A stretch of DNA of 64,000 nucleotides. It comes from Fodinibius salsisoli (GTDB lineage Bacteria > Bacteroidota > Rhodothermia > Balneolales > Balneolaceae). Position 1 is the first letter of the stretch. The number at the start of each line of letters is the position of its first letter. The DNA is taken from NCBI RefSeq assembly GCF_026229185.1, contig NZ_JAGGJA010000014.1:1-64000 (forward strand). The letters run 5' to 3'. The position numbers and the translations under genes are program-made. The notes below the pieces were generated by a model. That model was given only the letters and a program-made list of their open reading frames with translations. It was not told where the DNA came from and made no database searches. Shown here piece by piece: positions 17,644 to 26,872 of this stretch.

Positions 17644-18207
17644 CTATTCCTCTTCTCCGTCTAAAATATAAATTTGTGCAAGGTTCCTCCCCTCCTGGGC
17701 ATAATCAAGTCCATATCCAAGAACAAACAGCGTAGGGATCCGGAAGCCTACATAGTCGAGTTGTACATTATGATGGGTCGCCTCGGTTTTATGTAAAAGA
17801 GAAACCGTTGCTATAGTCTCCGGATTCTTAGCCTGCAGTTTATCAACAATATATTTCATTGAAAGGCCGGTATCTACAATATCTTCGACCAAAATAACGT
17901 GACGCCCTTCGATGTTGGCATCAATATCTTTAAGGTCAGTAACCTGGCCGGAGGATACTTTCTCATCACCATAGCTGCTGAGCTTTAAAAAGTCGACTTC
18001 GCAGGAAATTTCAACTTGCCGCATTAAGTCTGAAAGAAAAATATAGGCTCCATTTAGTACACCTATAAAAATAGGATTCTTTCCTTCATATTCGGCTGAG
18101 AGTTCTTCTCCAAGTTCTTCGACGCGCCGTTCAATTTCTTTTTTGGTAAGATATATGCTAAACGATTCCCCATTACAGCTAACCGTTTCGGGCTTATAAA
18201 ATGACAT
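17644..18207 (-). CDS. hpt: Hypoxanthine phosphoribosyltransferase
   Basis: A 187-residue purine-salvage enzyme that makes IMP (and usually GMP) from hypoxanthine or guanine and PRPP in the cytoplasm. The PRPP-binding motif VILVEDIVDTGLS lies at about residues 102-114, and the purine-contact region near the C-terminus is YVGFRIPTLFVLGYGLDYAQ. Its ATG directly abuts the tilS stop codon with no gap. The tilS-hpt pair is a widely conserved arrangement (tilS-hpt-ftsH in many bacteria), although no ftsH follows here. It is the last gene of the minus-strand run beginning at ptsH. Confidence 0.95.
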   Translation of the reverse strand: MSFYKPETVSCNGESFSIYLTKKEIERRVEELGEELSAEYEGKNPIFIGVLNGAYIFLSDLMRQVEISCEVDFLKLSSYGDEKVSSGQVTDLKDIDANIEGRHVILVEDIVDTGLSMKYIVDKLQAKNPETIATVSLLHKTEATHHNVQLDYVGFRIPTLFVLGYGLDYAQEGRNLAQIYILDGEEE

Positions 18208-19602
18208 CTATACTTTTTTACTGTATGTAATTTTCATGCACTGCACCGTATCAGCTTCCCATTTCACATGGTCGGAGATAGTGCCGACAGAATCACGATT
18301 TTTAATTGGCGGAAAGATAACAGCACAGATAGTTTCTTCAAAAGATTCTATGACCAGAGCCTCATATCTTCGAGCCGTACTTATTTTACGGTTCGTAAGA
18401 TGGTCTGACACCAGCTGATGCCCCTCCATGCCCAGCGGCTGAAAACGGTCTCCCTGTTGCCATCGTCGCAGGGTCAACGGCCAGCTAAGCTTGGCCATAT
18501 CCAGGTATAAGTTATCTTCTTGGTATGGAGAGGCGCAGGCCTCAACCGAAAACTCAAGGAAACCTGCAATATCTACTGTCTTTGTAATATCTTCTTGGTG
18601 CAATTTAACAGCACCAAAATGCTTCTTTTCTTGATTGATAACTACATATTGATCACGGTCTCGCAGCAAGAAATATTCTTCAGTAAGCTGAATCGCCTTC
18701 CCCGTCTGGAGGCAAGGAAGCTGATCCAGTTGATTCAATGCTGGCTTGGTAATTTCAGTATCTGGATCTCTTTTTTTTAGTAAATGAAGGATAACGGCTT
18801 TCTGTACTCCCAAAGCGAGGCTATGGAATTCCTCCCGATCGACTTTCTCATCCTGGGTTATACGATTGCTAATCCAATCTATTGACTGATCAAAGTTTTC
18901 TGCCTGTTCGGCAACTTGAAGCACATTCTGCTCCCAGCCGGGGAAAAAGTCAGAAAGTTCCGCCAACCATTCGTTCCTCAAGAAATTACGGGCGAAATCG
19001 GATTCTAAATTTGACTGATCTGTTCGGTATGGAATGCTGTTTTCTTCCACATATTCTGCGACCTGTTCCCGGGAAAATCCTAAAAACGGTCTGAAGAGTT
19101 TTCCATCCCATACTTTCATCCCCGACCAGCTTGCCAATCCTGCGCCACGAAAAATCTTCTGAATCACCGTCTCAACCTGGTCATCGCAATGGTGAGCAAT
19201 TGCAATACCATCTGCCTGCTGTACTTCCATGATTTCTTCAAAAAAATGGTATCGCTTATCACGGGCCCACTGCTGGAAGTTCTCTCCCTCAGCTCCGGCA
19301 GGATCTACTCCATAAATAGCACAGTCAAAATCCCATTGTTGGCAAACATCGGTTACAAGCTCAGCATCTTTATCCGAGGCTGTGCCTCGCTTTTTATAGT
19401 TAAGATGTACCACATGAGCAGCAATATTAAGCCGATGAAAAACATGTAGCAAGGCCATGGAATCCATGCCTCCGCTTACGCCTATTACGAAACGAACTCC
19501 ACCCTGATTCTTAAAATATGTGCCCAAGTGTTGTTGAACCGTCGTTTCAATCGGTGACAATCCGGATTTGTTCATGAGAAAAAGATTCAATTCCACCTTC
19601 AT
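18208..19602 (-). CDS. tilS: tRNA(Ile)-lysidine synthase
   Basis: A 464-residue N-type ATP pyrophosphatase that converts C34 of the minor tRNA-Ile(CAT) to lysidine, making it read AUA. The P-loop SGGMDS is near residues 44-49, followed by HVVHLNYKKRG and the AHHCDDQVET motif. The C-terminal substrate-binding domain is present (WQQGDRFQPLGMEGHQ). The start overlaps the birA end by 56 bp; a second ATG at 19575 would shorten the overlap to 29 bp and leaves the domain intact, so the start is uncertain. The stop abuts hpt. Confidence 0.94.
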   Translation of the reverse strand: MKVELNLFLMNKSGLSPIETTVQQHLGTYFKNQGGVRFVIGVSGGMDSMALLHVFHRLNIAAHVVHLNYKKRGTASDKDAELVTDVCQQWDFDCAIYGVDPAGAEGENFQQWARDKRYHFFEEIMEVQQADGIAIAHHCDDQVETVIQKIFRGAGLASWSGMKVWDGKLFRPFLGFSREQVAEYVEENSIPYRTDQSNLESDFARNFLRNEWLAELSDFFPGWEQNVLQVAEQAENFDQSIDWISNRITQDEKVDREEFHSLALGVQKAVILHLLKKRDPDTEITKPALNQLDQLPCLQTGKAIQLTEEYFLLRDRDQYVVINQEKKHFGAVKLHQEDITKTVDIAGFLEFSVEACASPYQEDNLYLDMAKLSWPLTLRRWQQGDRFQPLGMEGHQLVSDHLTNRKISTARRYEALVIESFEETICAVIFPPIKNRDSVGTISDHVKWEADTVQCMKITYSKKV

Positions 19603-20362
19603 GATTCAGTAAAAGCAGGCGCCCTGTTTCATTGATTCCCAAAAGTTTATAGGAATCTTGCTTCATCGCACCATTGACCTTCAGACCAACCCACTGGCCA
19701 TAGCCATCGATTTTTCGGTTAATATGTATCAACAGTTTGGCCTGGTTCTGGTGCCACAGGCGATATTTATGTTCAATACGTGCCAGCAGGTTGCTAAGTA
19801 ACTCCTCCCGCGCGATCTGCTTCTCCATTTCTATCTGCAAGGATGTTGCTTTTTCAGACAGTTGAGCCGCATACTCTTGCTGATTAACATTTAAGCCTAT
19901 ACCAATGACTAATCGTGCTGGTCTATTTCCAATGAAAACGGCTTCCGTAAGCAGGCCTGCCACTTTCTTCCCGTTAACCAACACATCGTTGGGCCACTTT
20001 ATCTTTGTGCAGGGCTCTTCACTAATACTTTCCACTTGCTCTACCAAAGCCAATGCACAAGCCAGCGTAAGGGTATGAAATCCATCAGACGTTTGTGGCT
20101 TAAAAACCATCGAGAATGTCAGATTCTGCCCGGCTTCTGAAATCCAATTTCTATCGTATTGTCCACGTCCACCGGTTTGATTATCTGTCAACACAACCAT
20201 ACCGGGCTCTACATCATCAGCATCGAGCTTTTTTATATGGGTATTGGTGGATGGAAGCGATCTAAAATATCTAAAATCACGACCCAGCCATTGTGTAGAT
20301 AAATGGCTCTCAAAGTCAGACAGGTCAAAGGTAGTACTCAAAATATCATCTGTTTGTTGCAA
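19547..20362 (-). CDS. birA: Biotin--[acetyl-CoA-carboxylase] ligase, no HTH domain
   Basis: A 271-residue biotin protein ligase that activates biotin to biotinyl-AMP and transfers it to the carboxylase carrier lysine. The catalytic GRGQYDRNW motif is in the first third, followed by KWPNDVLVNGKKVAGLLTE and the C-terminal capping domain. The N-terminus is only about 40 residues before the catalytic core, so the DNA-binding wing of the bifunctional E. coli BirA is absent and it cannot be a biotin-operon repressor. It sits 8 bp after the pgi/pmi gene and overlaps tilS, so cotranscription is very likely. Confidence 0.94.
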   Translation of the reverse strand: MQQTDDILSTTFDLSDFESHLSTQWLGRDFRYFRSLPSTNTHIKKLDADDVEPGMVVLTDNQTGGRGQYDRNWISEAGQNLTFSMVFKPQTSDGFHTLTLACALALVEQVESISEEPCTKIKWPNDVLVNGKKVAGLLTEAVFIGNRPARLVIGIGLNVNQQEYAAQLSEKATSLQIEMEKQIAREELLSNLLARIEHKYRLWHQNQAKLLIHINRKIDGYGQWVGLKVNGAMKQDSYKLLGINETGRLLLLNHEGGIESFSHEQIRIVTD

Positions 20363-20370
20363 TTTGTTGA

Positions 20371-21420
20371 TCAGGTTTCTGCCAGTTTGCTTTTTAGCAG
20401 GTCAATTTTAGTAACGGGAGTGGGATCGGTATTGCTTAGCATCGCAAGATAAAAACTGGTCCAGTCTGCCAGCTGAATGAGTGAAAACATGCGGGCCAAC
20501 CTGCTTTCTCCCCGGGTACCGAGCACATGCAACGAAGCGGTTTGGCCTTCTACCATTTCTTCAACAATAGCCATTCGCTTCTTAACCCGTTCATGGTCTT
20601 TATTATCCACCAGCAAAATCAACGAAAGTCGTCCTGTTAGATGGGCAATCCGGTCCCACCCTACAATTTCATTATGCGTCATCTCGGGTAGCGTGTTGCC
20701 ATACGCCAGAGTTTTTGCACTTTCCTGAAATTGCTCGCGCCAACGCAGGTTAACCGGCTCCATAATAGTTGCATCGGAATAGATAATCGGTAATGTATCC
20801 TGAAGCTGGGTAGCTAAATCAAGAGCTTCGTTATCATCCCGATTGGAAAGCTGCTCATTTTCCTGGAGCATCAGCTGGTATGTTTCCTCAAGGGCCTCCT
20901 CCCCTTCATCCACAAAACCAAACTGTCGGAAAATATAAAACAGCGGCAGAAAGATATATCCCAAGGCAGCGCGGGGCGTCATCCCACTGGGTATTTTCAC
21001 ATAATCGAAATTTTCACTTGCTGCCTTAAGCATTAGGTTTCCTCCTGAGGTAATTCCTATGACTTGTGCTCCCCGCTCCCGGGCACTTGTAAGGGCTGTG
21101 AGCGTTTCCTCGGTTTTCCCTGAAAAACTGCACCCTATAACCAGCGTATCCTCTCCTACCCAGCCGGGGATCTCATAATGACGGACCACCTGAATGGGAT
21201 AAGGACAGCAGTGGTAACAATAGGCCCGCAGAAGGTCGGCTCCTAAAGCGGATCCCCCCATTCCCACAAAACAGATATTGCGGACTGCGCTCTGGTCAAC
21301 CGTAAGTTCAATATCCTCGCTAAGGTTCATCGCATCTTTCCACTGGTCCGGAAAGTTTAGCAACAGATCCCACATATTCTGGGTATCAACGGAATGAATA
21401 AACGATAGGTCTAAGCCCAT
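20371..21420 (-). CDS. Bifunctional phosphoglucose/phosphomannose isomerase
   Basis: A 349-residue double-SIS-domain isomerase of the archaeal/Bacteroidota type (PGI/PMI), interconverting glucose-6-P or mannose-6-P with fructose-6-P. The first SIS domain starts with GMGGSALGADLLRAY near residue 55, followed by SFSGKTEETL. The family-typical PRAALGYIFLPL and the active-site segment EMTHNEIVGW are visible. It is not homologous to E. coli Pgi in primary sequence. Position between ptsI and birA, with 26 and 8 bp gaps, puts it in the same transcript. Confidence 0.9.
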   Translation of the reverse strand: MGLDLSFIHSVDTQNMWDLLLNFPDQWKDAMNLSEDIELTVDQSAVRNICFVGMGGSALGADLLRAYCYHCCPYPIQVVRHYEIPGWVGEDTLVIGCSFSGKTEETLTALTSARERGAQVIGITSGGNLMLKAASENFDYVKIPSGMTPRAALGYIFLPLFYIFRQFGFVDEGEEALEETYQLMLQENEQLSNRDDNEALDLATQLQDTLPIIYSDATIMEPVNLRWREQFQESAKTLAYGNTLPEMTHNEIVGWDRIAHLTGRLSLILLVDNKDHERVKKRMAIVEEMVEGQTASLHVLGTRGESRLARMFSLIQLADWTSFYLAMLSNTDPTPVTKIDLLKSKLAET

Positions 21421-21446
21421 GATTTAAATTTTTGTTCTTCTGTACT

Positions 21447-23168
21447 TTAAAAATTGGTGAATATTTCTTCGGATTCTGCAACAGTTGTACTCTCTAATAC
21501 TTTTGAAGCCAATGCCTGCATATCCGAAATGCCGCGGGTACACAACGCTTGCTTAACGGCTGGTAAGGCTGATGGAGTCATGCTTAATTCTGTTATTCCC
21601 ATACCCAACAGGCAGCAGGCTGCTGCAGGGTCAGAAGCTAATTCTCCACATACACTGACCGGAATTGAATGTTCTTTACCAGCATCGGCTACCTGTTTGA
21701 TTAATTGCCACAAAGCGGGGTGCCGTTGACTGTATAGCCCGGAGATGCGTTCATTGCCACGATCAACGGCCAGCAGGTACTGGGTCAGGTCGTTGGTACC
21801 AATACTCAGAAAATCAACTTGTTTTGCAAAGGCCCGGGCCTGGATCGCCACATTGGGCACTTCCACCATAATGCCAATGGGGACGTTGGGATCAATCTCT
21901 TCGCCCTCTTTTTGAAGCTCTCCCTGCACTATAGCTACGGCCTTTCGAACGGCGGCCACCTCATCAAGTGAGGAAATCATGGGAACTAAAATGCGCAGGC
22001 GTCCGGGGTAGCGGCCCGCGGCTTTTAGGATGGCCCGAAGCTGTTGTTTCAGCACCGTTTTTTTATCCAGCAGCATGCGAATGCCCCGCCATCCCAGAAA
22101 TGGATTTTGCTCTTGCTCGGCGACATTAAAAAGCTTGTCGCCCCCGGCATCGAACAAACGAATAATCACCGGATGGGGCGCGGTATGCTCCAATACTGAT
22201 CCATAAAAAGTGTACTGTTTTTGCTCATCATCAAAATGGTCGCAGTGTAGATAAATTGATTCTGTACGCAACAAACCGACTCCCTGGGCACAAAAGCGCT
22301 CAATTGACGGAAGCTCGTTTTCAAACTCTATATTTGCCCGTAACGTGAAACCTGCTCCATCAACCGTTTCGTTCGGCTTATCACATACCTGTTGAATTTT
22401 GGCCTGCTTACGGGCCGCCTCGGTTATGATATCATCATACTTTTTTTGGGTATCGGTTGAGGGCTTAACAATTACTTTTCCCTGGTTCCCATCCAAAATG
22501 ATCAGTTCATTGGCAGCAATGGATTTTGAAGCCTCCTCCACTCCTACAACCGTTGGTATCTGCATGGAACGTGCTAAAATAGCTGCGTGAGAGGTGATTC
22601 CACCGCGATCCATCACAATGCCACGAATATCATGCTCAGAAAACTCAATGACCTCTCGCGGACTCAATTCGTGTGCAACCAAAATCGCATCATCCGGTAT
22701 TTCTCTGGTATCATCATTATCATTGACAAGCTGGATGAGTCGGTCGCGGGCATCTGCCAAGTCGAGGGATCGTCTTTTTAATGCTCCCTCCTGATGCTCC
22801 TCCATCAGGTCGATATAGACTCCAAAAACCTGGTCAATAGCAGCGTCAGCAGGTCGATTGGCTTGTTTAATCTCAAGTTCTACACGTTTTTTCAAATCAG
22901 GATCATTCAGCATCGCTACCTGGGCCTGCAATAGCTCAACGGCTTCCTCATCATCCTGCCCAGCGATCAAATCCTGCAGTTCCTGCTCCGCCACAGAGAG
23001 GGCCCTGTTAAACCGATTGATGTGTTGTTCTACATCCATATCCGGAATATGTCGGCCGGAAACCATAGGTCGCCTTCGCTTGTAGAGCCGAGCCTTACCA
23101 ACGGTAATGCCGGGAGAGGCCGGTGCCCCAGAAAGTATCATTTCCTGCATGTCTGTCTGGTTATTCAT
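21447..23168 (-). CDS. ptsI: PTS enzyme I (phosphoenolpyruvate-protein phosphotransferase)
   Basis: About 573 residues. Enzyme I takes phosphate from PEP onto a histidine and passes it to HPr. The active-site loop GGITSHAAILARSMQIPTVVG is present, as are the PEP-binding barrel motifs LLRTESIYL, DAGGDKLF and SIGTNDLTQYLLAVDRGN, plus the C-terminal cysteine-containing VSVCGELA. I place the start at the ATG at 23168, because it overlaps the ptsH stop in an ATGAATAA junction typical of coupled genes; the longer open frame from 23195 adds nine unconserved residues. No EII permease gene is nearby. Confidence 0.94.
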   Translation of the reverse strand: MNNQTDMQEMILSGAPASPGITVGKARLYKRRRPMVSGRHIPDMDVEQHINRFNRALSVAEQELQDLIAGQDDEEAVELLQAQVAMLNDPDLKKRVELEIKQANRPADAAIDQVFGVYIDLMEEHQEGALKRRSLDLADARDRLIQLVNDNDDTREIPDDAILVAHELSPREVIEFSEHDIRGIVMDRGGITSHAAILARSMQIPTVVGVEEASKSIAANELIILDGNQGKVIVKPSTDTQKKYDDIITEAARKQAKIQQVCDKPNETVDGAGFTLRANIEFENELPSIERFCAQGVGLLRTESIYLHCDHFDDEQKQYTFYGSVLEHTAPHPVIIRLFDAGGDKLFNVAEQEQNPFLGWRGIRMLLDKKTVLKQQLRAILKAAGRYPGRLRILVPMISSLDEVAAVRKAVAIVQGELQKEGEEIDPNVPIGIMVEVPNVAIQARAFAKQVDFLSIGTNDLTQYLLAVDRGNERISGLYSQRHPALWQLIKQVADAGKEHSIPVSVCGELASDPAAACCLLGMGITELSMTPSALPAVKQALCTRGISDMQALASKVLESTTVAESEEIFTNF

Positions 23169-23442
23169 CTTCCTCGTACACTTCACCAAATCCATCGTTA
23201 ATTAATTCAATAATCGCCTCAGCAGCTTCTTTTTCATCAGGGCCATCAATTTCCAATTCCAGTTCAGCCCCTTGTTCGGCTGCAAGCGTCATCACACCCA
23301 GAATACTTTTCCCATTCACCTTATATCCGTACATGTGAATAAAAAAATCGGATTTATATCTACTTGCCAATTTTACCATTGCCGCCGCCGGACGTGCATG
23401 TAAGCCGGCTTTATTTACGATCGTTACTTTTTCTTTAATCAT
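23161..23442 (-). CDS. ptsH: Phosphocarrier protein HPr
   Basis: A 93-residue HPr. The phosphorylated histidine is in NKAGLHARPAAAMVKLA (His at about residue 16), and the regulatory serine is in NGKSILGVMTLAAEQG, as in organisms with HPr kinase/phosphorylase. A short acidic tail (YEEDE) extends beyond the usual 85-88 residues. HPr relays phosphate from enzyme I. With no sugar permease encoded here it may serve a regulatory rather than transport phosphorelay, but EII genes could be elsewhere. It heads the tight minus-strand operon, with 163 bp to divergent gatC. Confidence 0.94.
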   Translation of the reverse strand: MIKEKVTIVNKAGLHARPAAAMVKLASRYKSDFFIHMYGYKVNGKSILGVMTLAAEQGAELELEIDGPDEKEAAEAIIELINDGFGEVYEEDE

Positions 23443-23605
23443 GTTGGCTCATGTTTATAGCTTAAAATGCTAATTATTGCGTTAACTATCCATGTATGGA
23501 AGAGCAAAAAACAAAAAACTCAACTCCATATTATTTAGTTGCCGATTCTGGGTATGTTTTATTAATTTACGCTTCATTTTGAAATGAATTAAATATCGAA
23601 ATTTC

Positions 23606-23893
23606 ATGTCTGTAAGCAAAAAAGATGTTAAATATGTAGCTGACCTTGCTCATCTGCAGCTCACGGAAGAAGAATCTGACTCATTGGTCCATGATATGAA
23701 CCAGATTCTGGACTATATGACGACGCTCGAAGAAGTGGATACCTCCGACGTGGAGCCCCTCGAGCACGTTATCGACCTGGAGTATCGCCTCCGTGATGAC
23801 AAAGCCGAAGCCCCCCTGGATCATAAAGAAGCGCTCAAGAATGCCCCCGACGCCGATACTGATTACTTTCGTGTGCCCCGAGTTATTGACTAA
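23606..23893 (+). CDS. gatC: Asp-tRNA(Asn)/Glu-tRNA(Gln) amidotransferase subunit C
   Basis: A 95-residue GatC, the small subunit that stabilises GatA and GatB in the complex that amidates misacylated Glu-tRNA(Gln) or Asp-tRNA(Asn). The signature VKYVADLAHLQLTEEE, then ILDYMTTLEEVDTSDVEPLEHV, and the C-terminal DYFRVPRVID match the family throughout. gatA and gatB are not in this window, so the genes are dispersed. Divergent from ptsH. Confidence 0.95.
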   Translation: MSVSKKDVKYVADLAHLQLTEEESDSLVHDMNQILDYMTTLEEVDTSDVEPLEHVIDLEYRLRDDKAEAPLDHKEALKNAPDADTDYFRVPRVID

Positions 23894-23973
23894 TTCGGCT
23901 TCTCTGGGAACCCTGGATTTTAACCATGAGCTTCATCGGTTAACTACCTCTTTAATCATCATCTGACACTGAT

Positions 23974-26472
23974 TTGAGTTCACCCAAACAGCCTCATTCC
24001 CTAAAAGAAGACTTCATTTCCAGATTATCGACGAATAAGCAGCATGGGGTCGCCCTGTTTATTTTGTTTTTGCTCCCTCTCTTGCTCTATTCGGCTATTT
24101 TCTTTGGAGATCAGCAGTTTATGGGCAACGACGTGCTGCAATGGCGCGCCGGTTCGGAATCTGTCATCAACTATATGGAAACCCATGATGGTGAACATCC
24201 CAACTGGGCCACCAACATGTTTTCGGGGATGCCTTCGTACGTGCTCCACAATCCGTCTTCGCCTCCGAATATTGATTCCCTGTTCAAATGGCTGGGCGGC
24301 AATACCAAGCCACTCACTTTTTTCTGGATTCTCCTCAGCGGAGCCTACTTCTTTTTTGTAATTCAGGGTGTTCGTCCCTTTTCATCGGCCCTGGGGAGCA
24401 TCTTAATCGGCTTCACGACCTATCTGCCCATCATTATCGAGGCCGGCCACTACAGTAAATTTATGGCTTTTGCATTCATCCCCTGGATGTTTGTGGGCTA
24501 TTACCTGGTATCCAGATCACAAAAAAAGCTGTTGGCCTTCTTTGTCTTCACCCTTGCCATGACGCTGCAGCTCCGGGCCAACCATCCGCAGGTTACCTAC
24601 TACTTTCTCTACCTGCTGGGCATCTGGTGGATGTATGACAGCTGGCTGGCCTATAAAAAAGATGAGATTGCCCGTTGGCTTCAGCGCACCGGCATCGCTT
24701 TTGGAGCCGGCATCCTGGCTATCATTTGCAGCATTGATCTCTACTGGCGCCTCTACGAATATGCCCAATACAGTACGCGAGGCGGCTCTACCCTAGATGT
24801 TTCTTCCCAGGCCGGCGGACTTTCCCTCGAATATGCCTTCAGCTGGTCGCAGGGCGTTGGTGAACTCCTGACGCTCATTATCCCCGGCCTATACGGCGGC
24901 TCTTCCGGTGAAGCCTACTGGGGACCCAAAACCTTTACCAGCGGGCCACATTACCTGGGCGGTATTGCTTTCTTTTTAGCACTTATTGGATTTCTGAAAT
25001 ATAAAAAGAAGCTAAAATATCTCTTTTTTGGCGTGGGGTCGTTAACGCTTCTTTTTTCCCTCGGATACCATTTCCCCCTGCTCAATGAGTTCATGTTCAA
25101 CTACATGCCCTACTTCAATAAATTCCGTACACCAGAGATGTGGCTTATTGTCACAGTCTTCTGCTTTTCAGTACTGGCAGTCTATGGCATAGAAGCTCTT
25201 ATTGATATTGCTCGTAATAAGAAAGAGTCCTTAAAAGAACTATACCTGCCATTAGGTATTGCGGTAGGATTAGGCGTTATTTTCACCTTGGGAAGCAATG
25301 CTCTGCTTTCTTTTGAAAAGCCCGGTGAGTTTGACCAGTATGCCCAACAGTTGGCGCAACAAAATAATGTACAGCCAGACAACCCCCAGATTCAGCAAGG
25401 CGTCCAAAATTATATCAACAGCCGGCTAAAGCCCCAACGTAAAGAGATCGCCAACAGTGACTCTATGCGCTATCTCATTCTCGTGCTTCTGGCAGGTGGA
25501 CTCGTTGTTGGTCTATTGAAAAGAAAAGTCAGCAAAGGCTATTTTCTGCTCGGTATTCTCTTGCTCACCACCTACGATATGCTTCGGATCGATGCCCGCT
25601 ATGTCAATGAGAGCAGTATGGCTCCCGATCGGTTTGATACCGAACAGCGCATCCAGCAGCAACAGCAACCAGTGGATAAGTATGTCATGGAAAATATTAA
25701 CAGCGGGGAGGGCTACCCCTATCGCGTCTTTCCGCTGATGCGTAACCCCTTCAACAATGCTATCCCGTCCTATTTTTATCCCACCATCGGGGGGTACACC
25801 GGTGCTAAGCTTGCTCACTACCAGGATATGATTGATCACCTGTTGATGAATGATCACTCCAGCATGAACGAACCTATTTTGGATATGCTGAATGTCAAAT
25901 ACGTGACGGCTCAACAGCAAATTCCTTTCACAGGATACACGGAAGTCTTCAGCCGAGACGGCCAGCGGGTTTACCAAAATGACGATGTCTTGCCCAAAGC
26001 ATTCTTTGTGGATTCGGTAACGACCGTTGCTAGCCCACAACAGGCAGTCGATCGGATGAAGCCGGGCACCCATTTTAATCCTGCTACGAACGCTATTGTA
26101 GAAACCAGTGACCAGCTTACAGCTTCTACAGATTCAACAGCTACGGTTTCTGTCACTTCCTACGATGCCAAAACAATTGAGCTGGAAACGTCTTCTTCCA
26201 ATGAAGGCTTCCTGGTGCTGAGTGAAATTTATTACCCCGCCGGATGGGAGGCGACCATTGATGGCGAACTTGCTACCATTTATAAAACAGACTTTGTGCT
26301 CCGCGGACTGCAGGTACCCGCCGGCGACCATTCAATCACCATGACGTTTGAGCCGGCCTCCAGCATCTGGGGACTCCGACTCGCGTGGATGGGACATATC
26401 CTCCTCTGGATTTCCGGCATTGGTGCTGGCCTGATGGTGTATCATAGGCGTAAACCATCAGAAGAGGAATAA
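23974..26472 (+). CDS. YfhO-family multi-pass membrane protein
   Basis: An 832-residue protein with about 12-14 transmembrane segments spread through residues 25-560 and a long soluble C-terminal region (about 565-790) before a last helix at about 795-815. The N-terminal loop with a GND motif (GNDVLQWRAGSE), followed by NWATNMFSGMPSY, is typical of Bacteroidota YfhO proteins, related to GT-C fold glycosyltransferases. In Firmicutes YfhO is needed for glycosylation of teichoic acids, but here the substrate is unknown. The start is TTG at 23974. It is unlinked to an obvious partner, although a glycan gene group begins 400 bp downstream on the other strand. Confidence 0.82.
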   Translation: MSSPKQPHSLKEDFISRLSTNKQHGVALFILFLLPLLLYSAIFFGDQQFMGNDVLQWRAGSESVINYMETHDGEHPNWATNMFSGMPSYVLHNPSSPPNIDSLFKWLGGNTKPLTFFWILLSGAYFFFVIQGVRPFSSALGSILIGFTTYLPIIIEAGHYSKFMAFAFIPWMFVGYYLVSRSQKKLLAFFVFTLAMTLQLRANHPQVTYYFLYLLGIWWMYDSWLAYKKDEIARWLQRTGIAFGAGILAIICSIDLYWRLYEYAQYSTRGGSTLDVSSQAGGLSLEYAFSWSQGVGELLTLIIPGLYGGSSGEAYWGPKTFTSGPHYLGGIAFFLALIGFLKYKKKLKYLFFGVGSLTLLFSLGYHFPLLNEFMFNYMPYFNKFRTPEMWLIVTVFCFSVLAVYGIEALIDIARNKKESLKELYLPLGIAVGLGVIFTLGSNALLSFEKPGEFDQYAQQLAQQNNVQPDNPQIQQGVQNYINSRLKPQRKEIANSDSMRYLILVLLAGGLVVGLLKRKVSKGYFLLGILLLTTYDMLRIDARYVNESSMAPDRFDTEQRIQQQQQPVDKYVMENINSGEGYPYRVFPLMRNPFNNAIPSYFYPTIGGYTGAKLAHYQDMIDHLLMNDHSSMNEPILDMLNVKYVTAQQQIPFTGYTEVFSRDGQRVYQNDDVLPKAFFVDSVTTVASPQQAVDRMKPGTHFNPATNAIVETSDQLTASTDSTATVSVTSYDAKTIELETSSSNEGFLVLSEIYYPAGWEATIDGELATIYKTDFVLRGLQVPAGDHSITMTFEPASSIWGLRLAWMGHILLWISGIGAGLMVYHRRKPSEEE

Positions 26473-26487
26473 CTGTTCTTTGTTTAG

Positions 26488-26517
26488 GCTATTTCAAGAA
26501 TCCACGCTTGAAATAGC
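26488..26517 (+). terminator. Hairpin after the YfhO gene, no clear T-run
   Basis: An 11-bp perfect stem GCTATTTCAAG/CTTGAAATAGC with an 8-nt loop, 15 bp after the stop codon. The sequence after it is GTTTAGGG, so termination would be weak or Rho-assisted. The rest of the 400-bp interval 26473-26872 holds the repeat at 26689-26800 and no gene that I can see. Confidence 0.5.
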
Positions 26518-26688
26518 GTTTAGGGTCGTCATTAAGAAAAACTGATAAGCGTGAATACATATCAGAGCACCCAAAGCATGATGTTAGGTCTTATACTCAT
26601 TGGATGGGTAATTCAGCCCCCATACCTGGCAAGGAATTAAGTAATCTGAATTTGAGATAAGAGCTTAAAACGATAACGATCTTTGGGA

Positions 26689-26800
26689 GATCCCATCTTA
26701 TTCTTCCCCTAAAGAATTGGGGGAAGAGATGCCTTATCAGCTTCAATCAATTATTAAAAAGTCCCTCTTCCTGCCCCCAGTAGGAGGAAATGAGTGGGTC
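26689..26800. repeat. Hairpin-rich intergenic repeat, copy A (related to 56383-56551)
   Basis: It starts GATCCCATCTTATTCTTCCC and ends GTGGGTC. The start is nearly identical to that of copy B near 56383, which reads GACCCCATCTTG at the same place, and both end in GTGGGTC. A hairpin CTTCCCC/GGGGAAG sits at 26703-26726. The GAtCCC/GGGTC ends are roughly complementary, giving the look of a small non-autonomous element. Confidence 0.45.
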
Positions 26801-26872
26801 AACATAGGGAAATAATCCGCCCTCTACGCGATTCATTTCCGATGAATAATAGAATACTCTCTCCAACTACAT

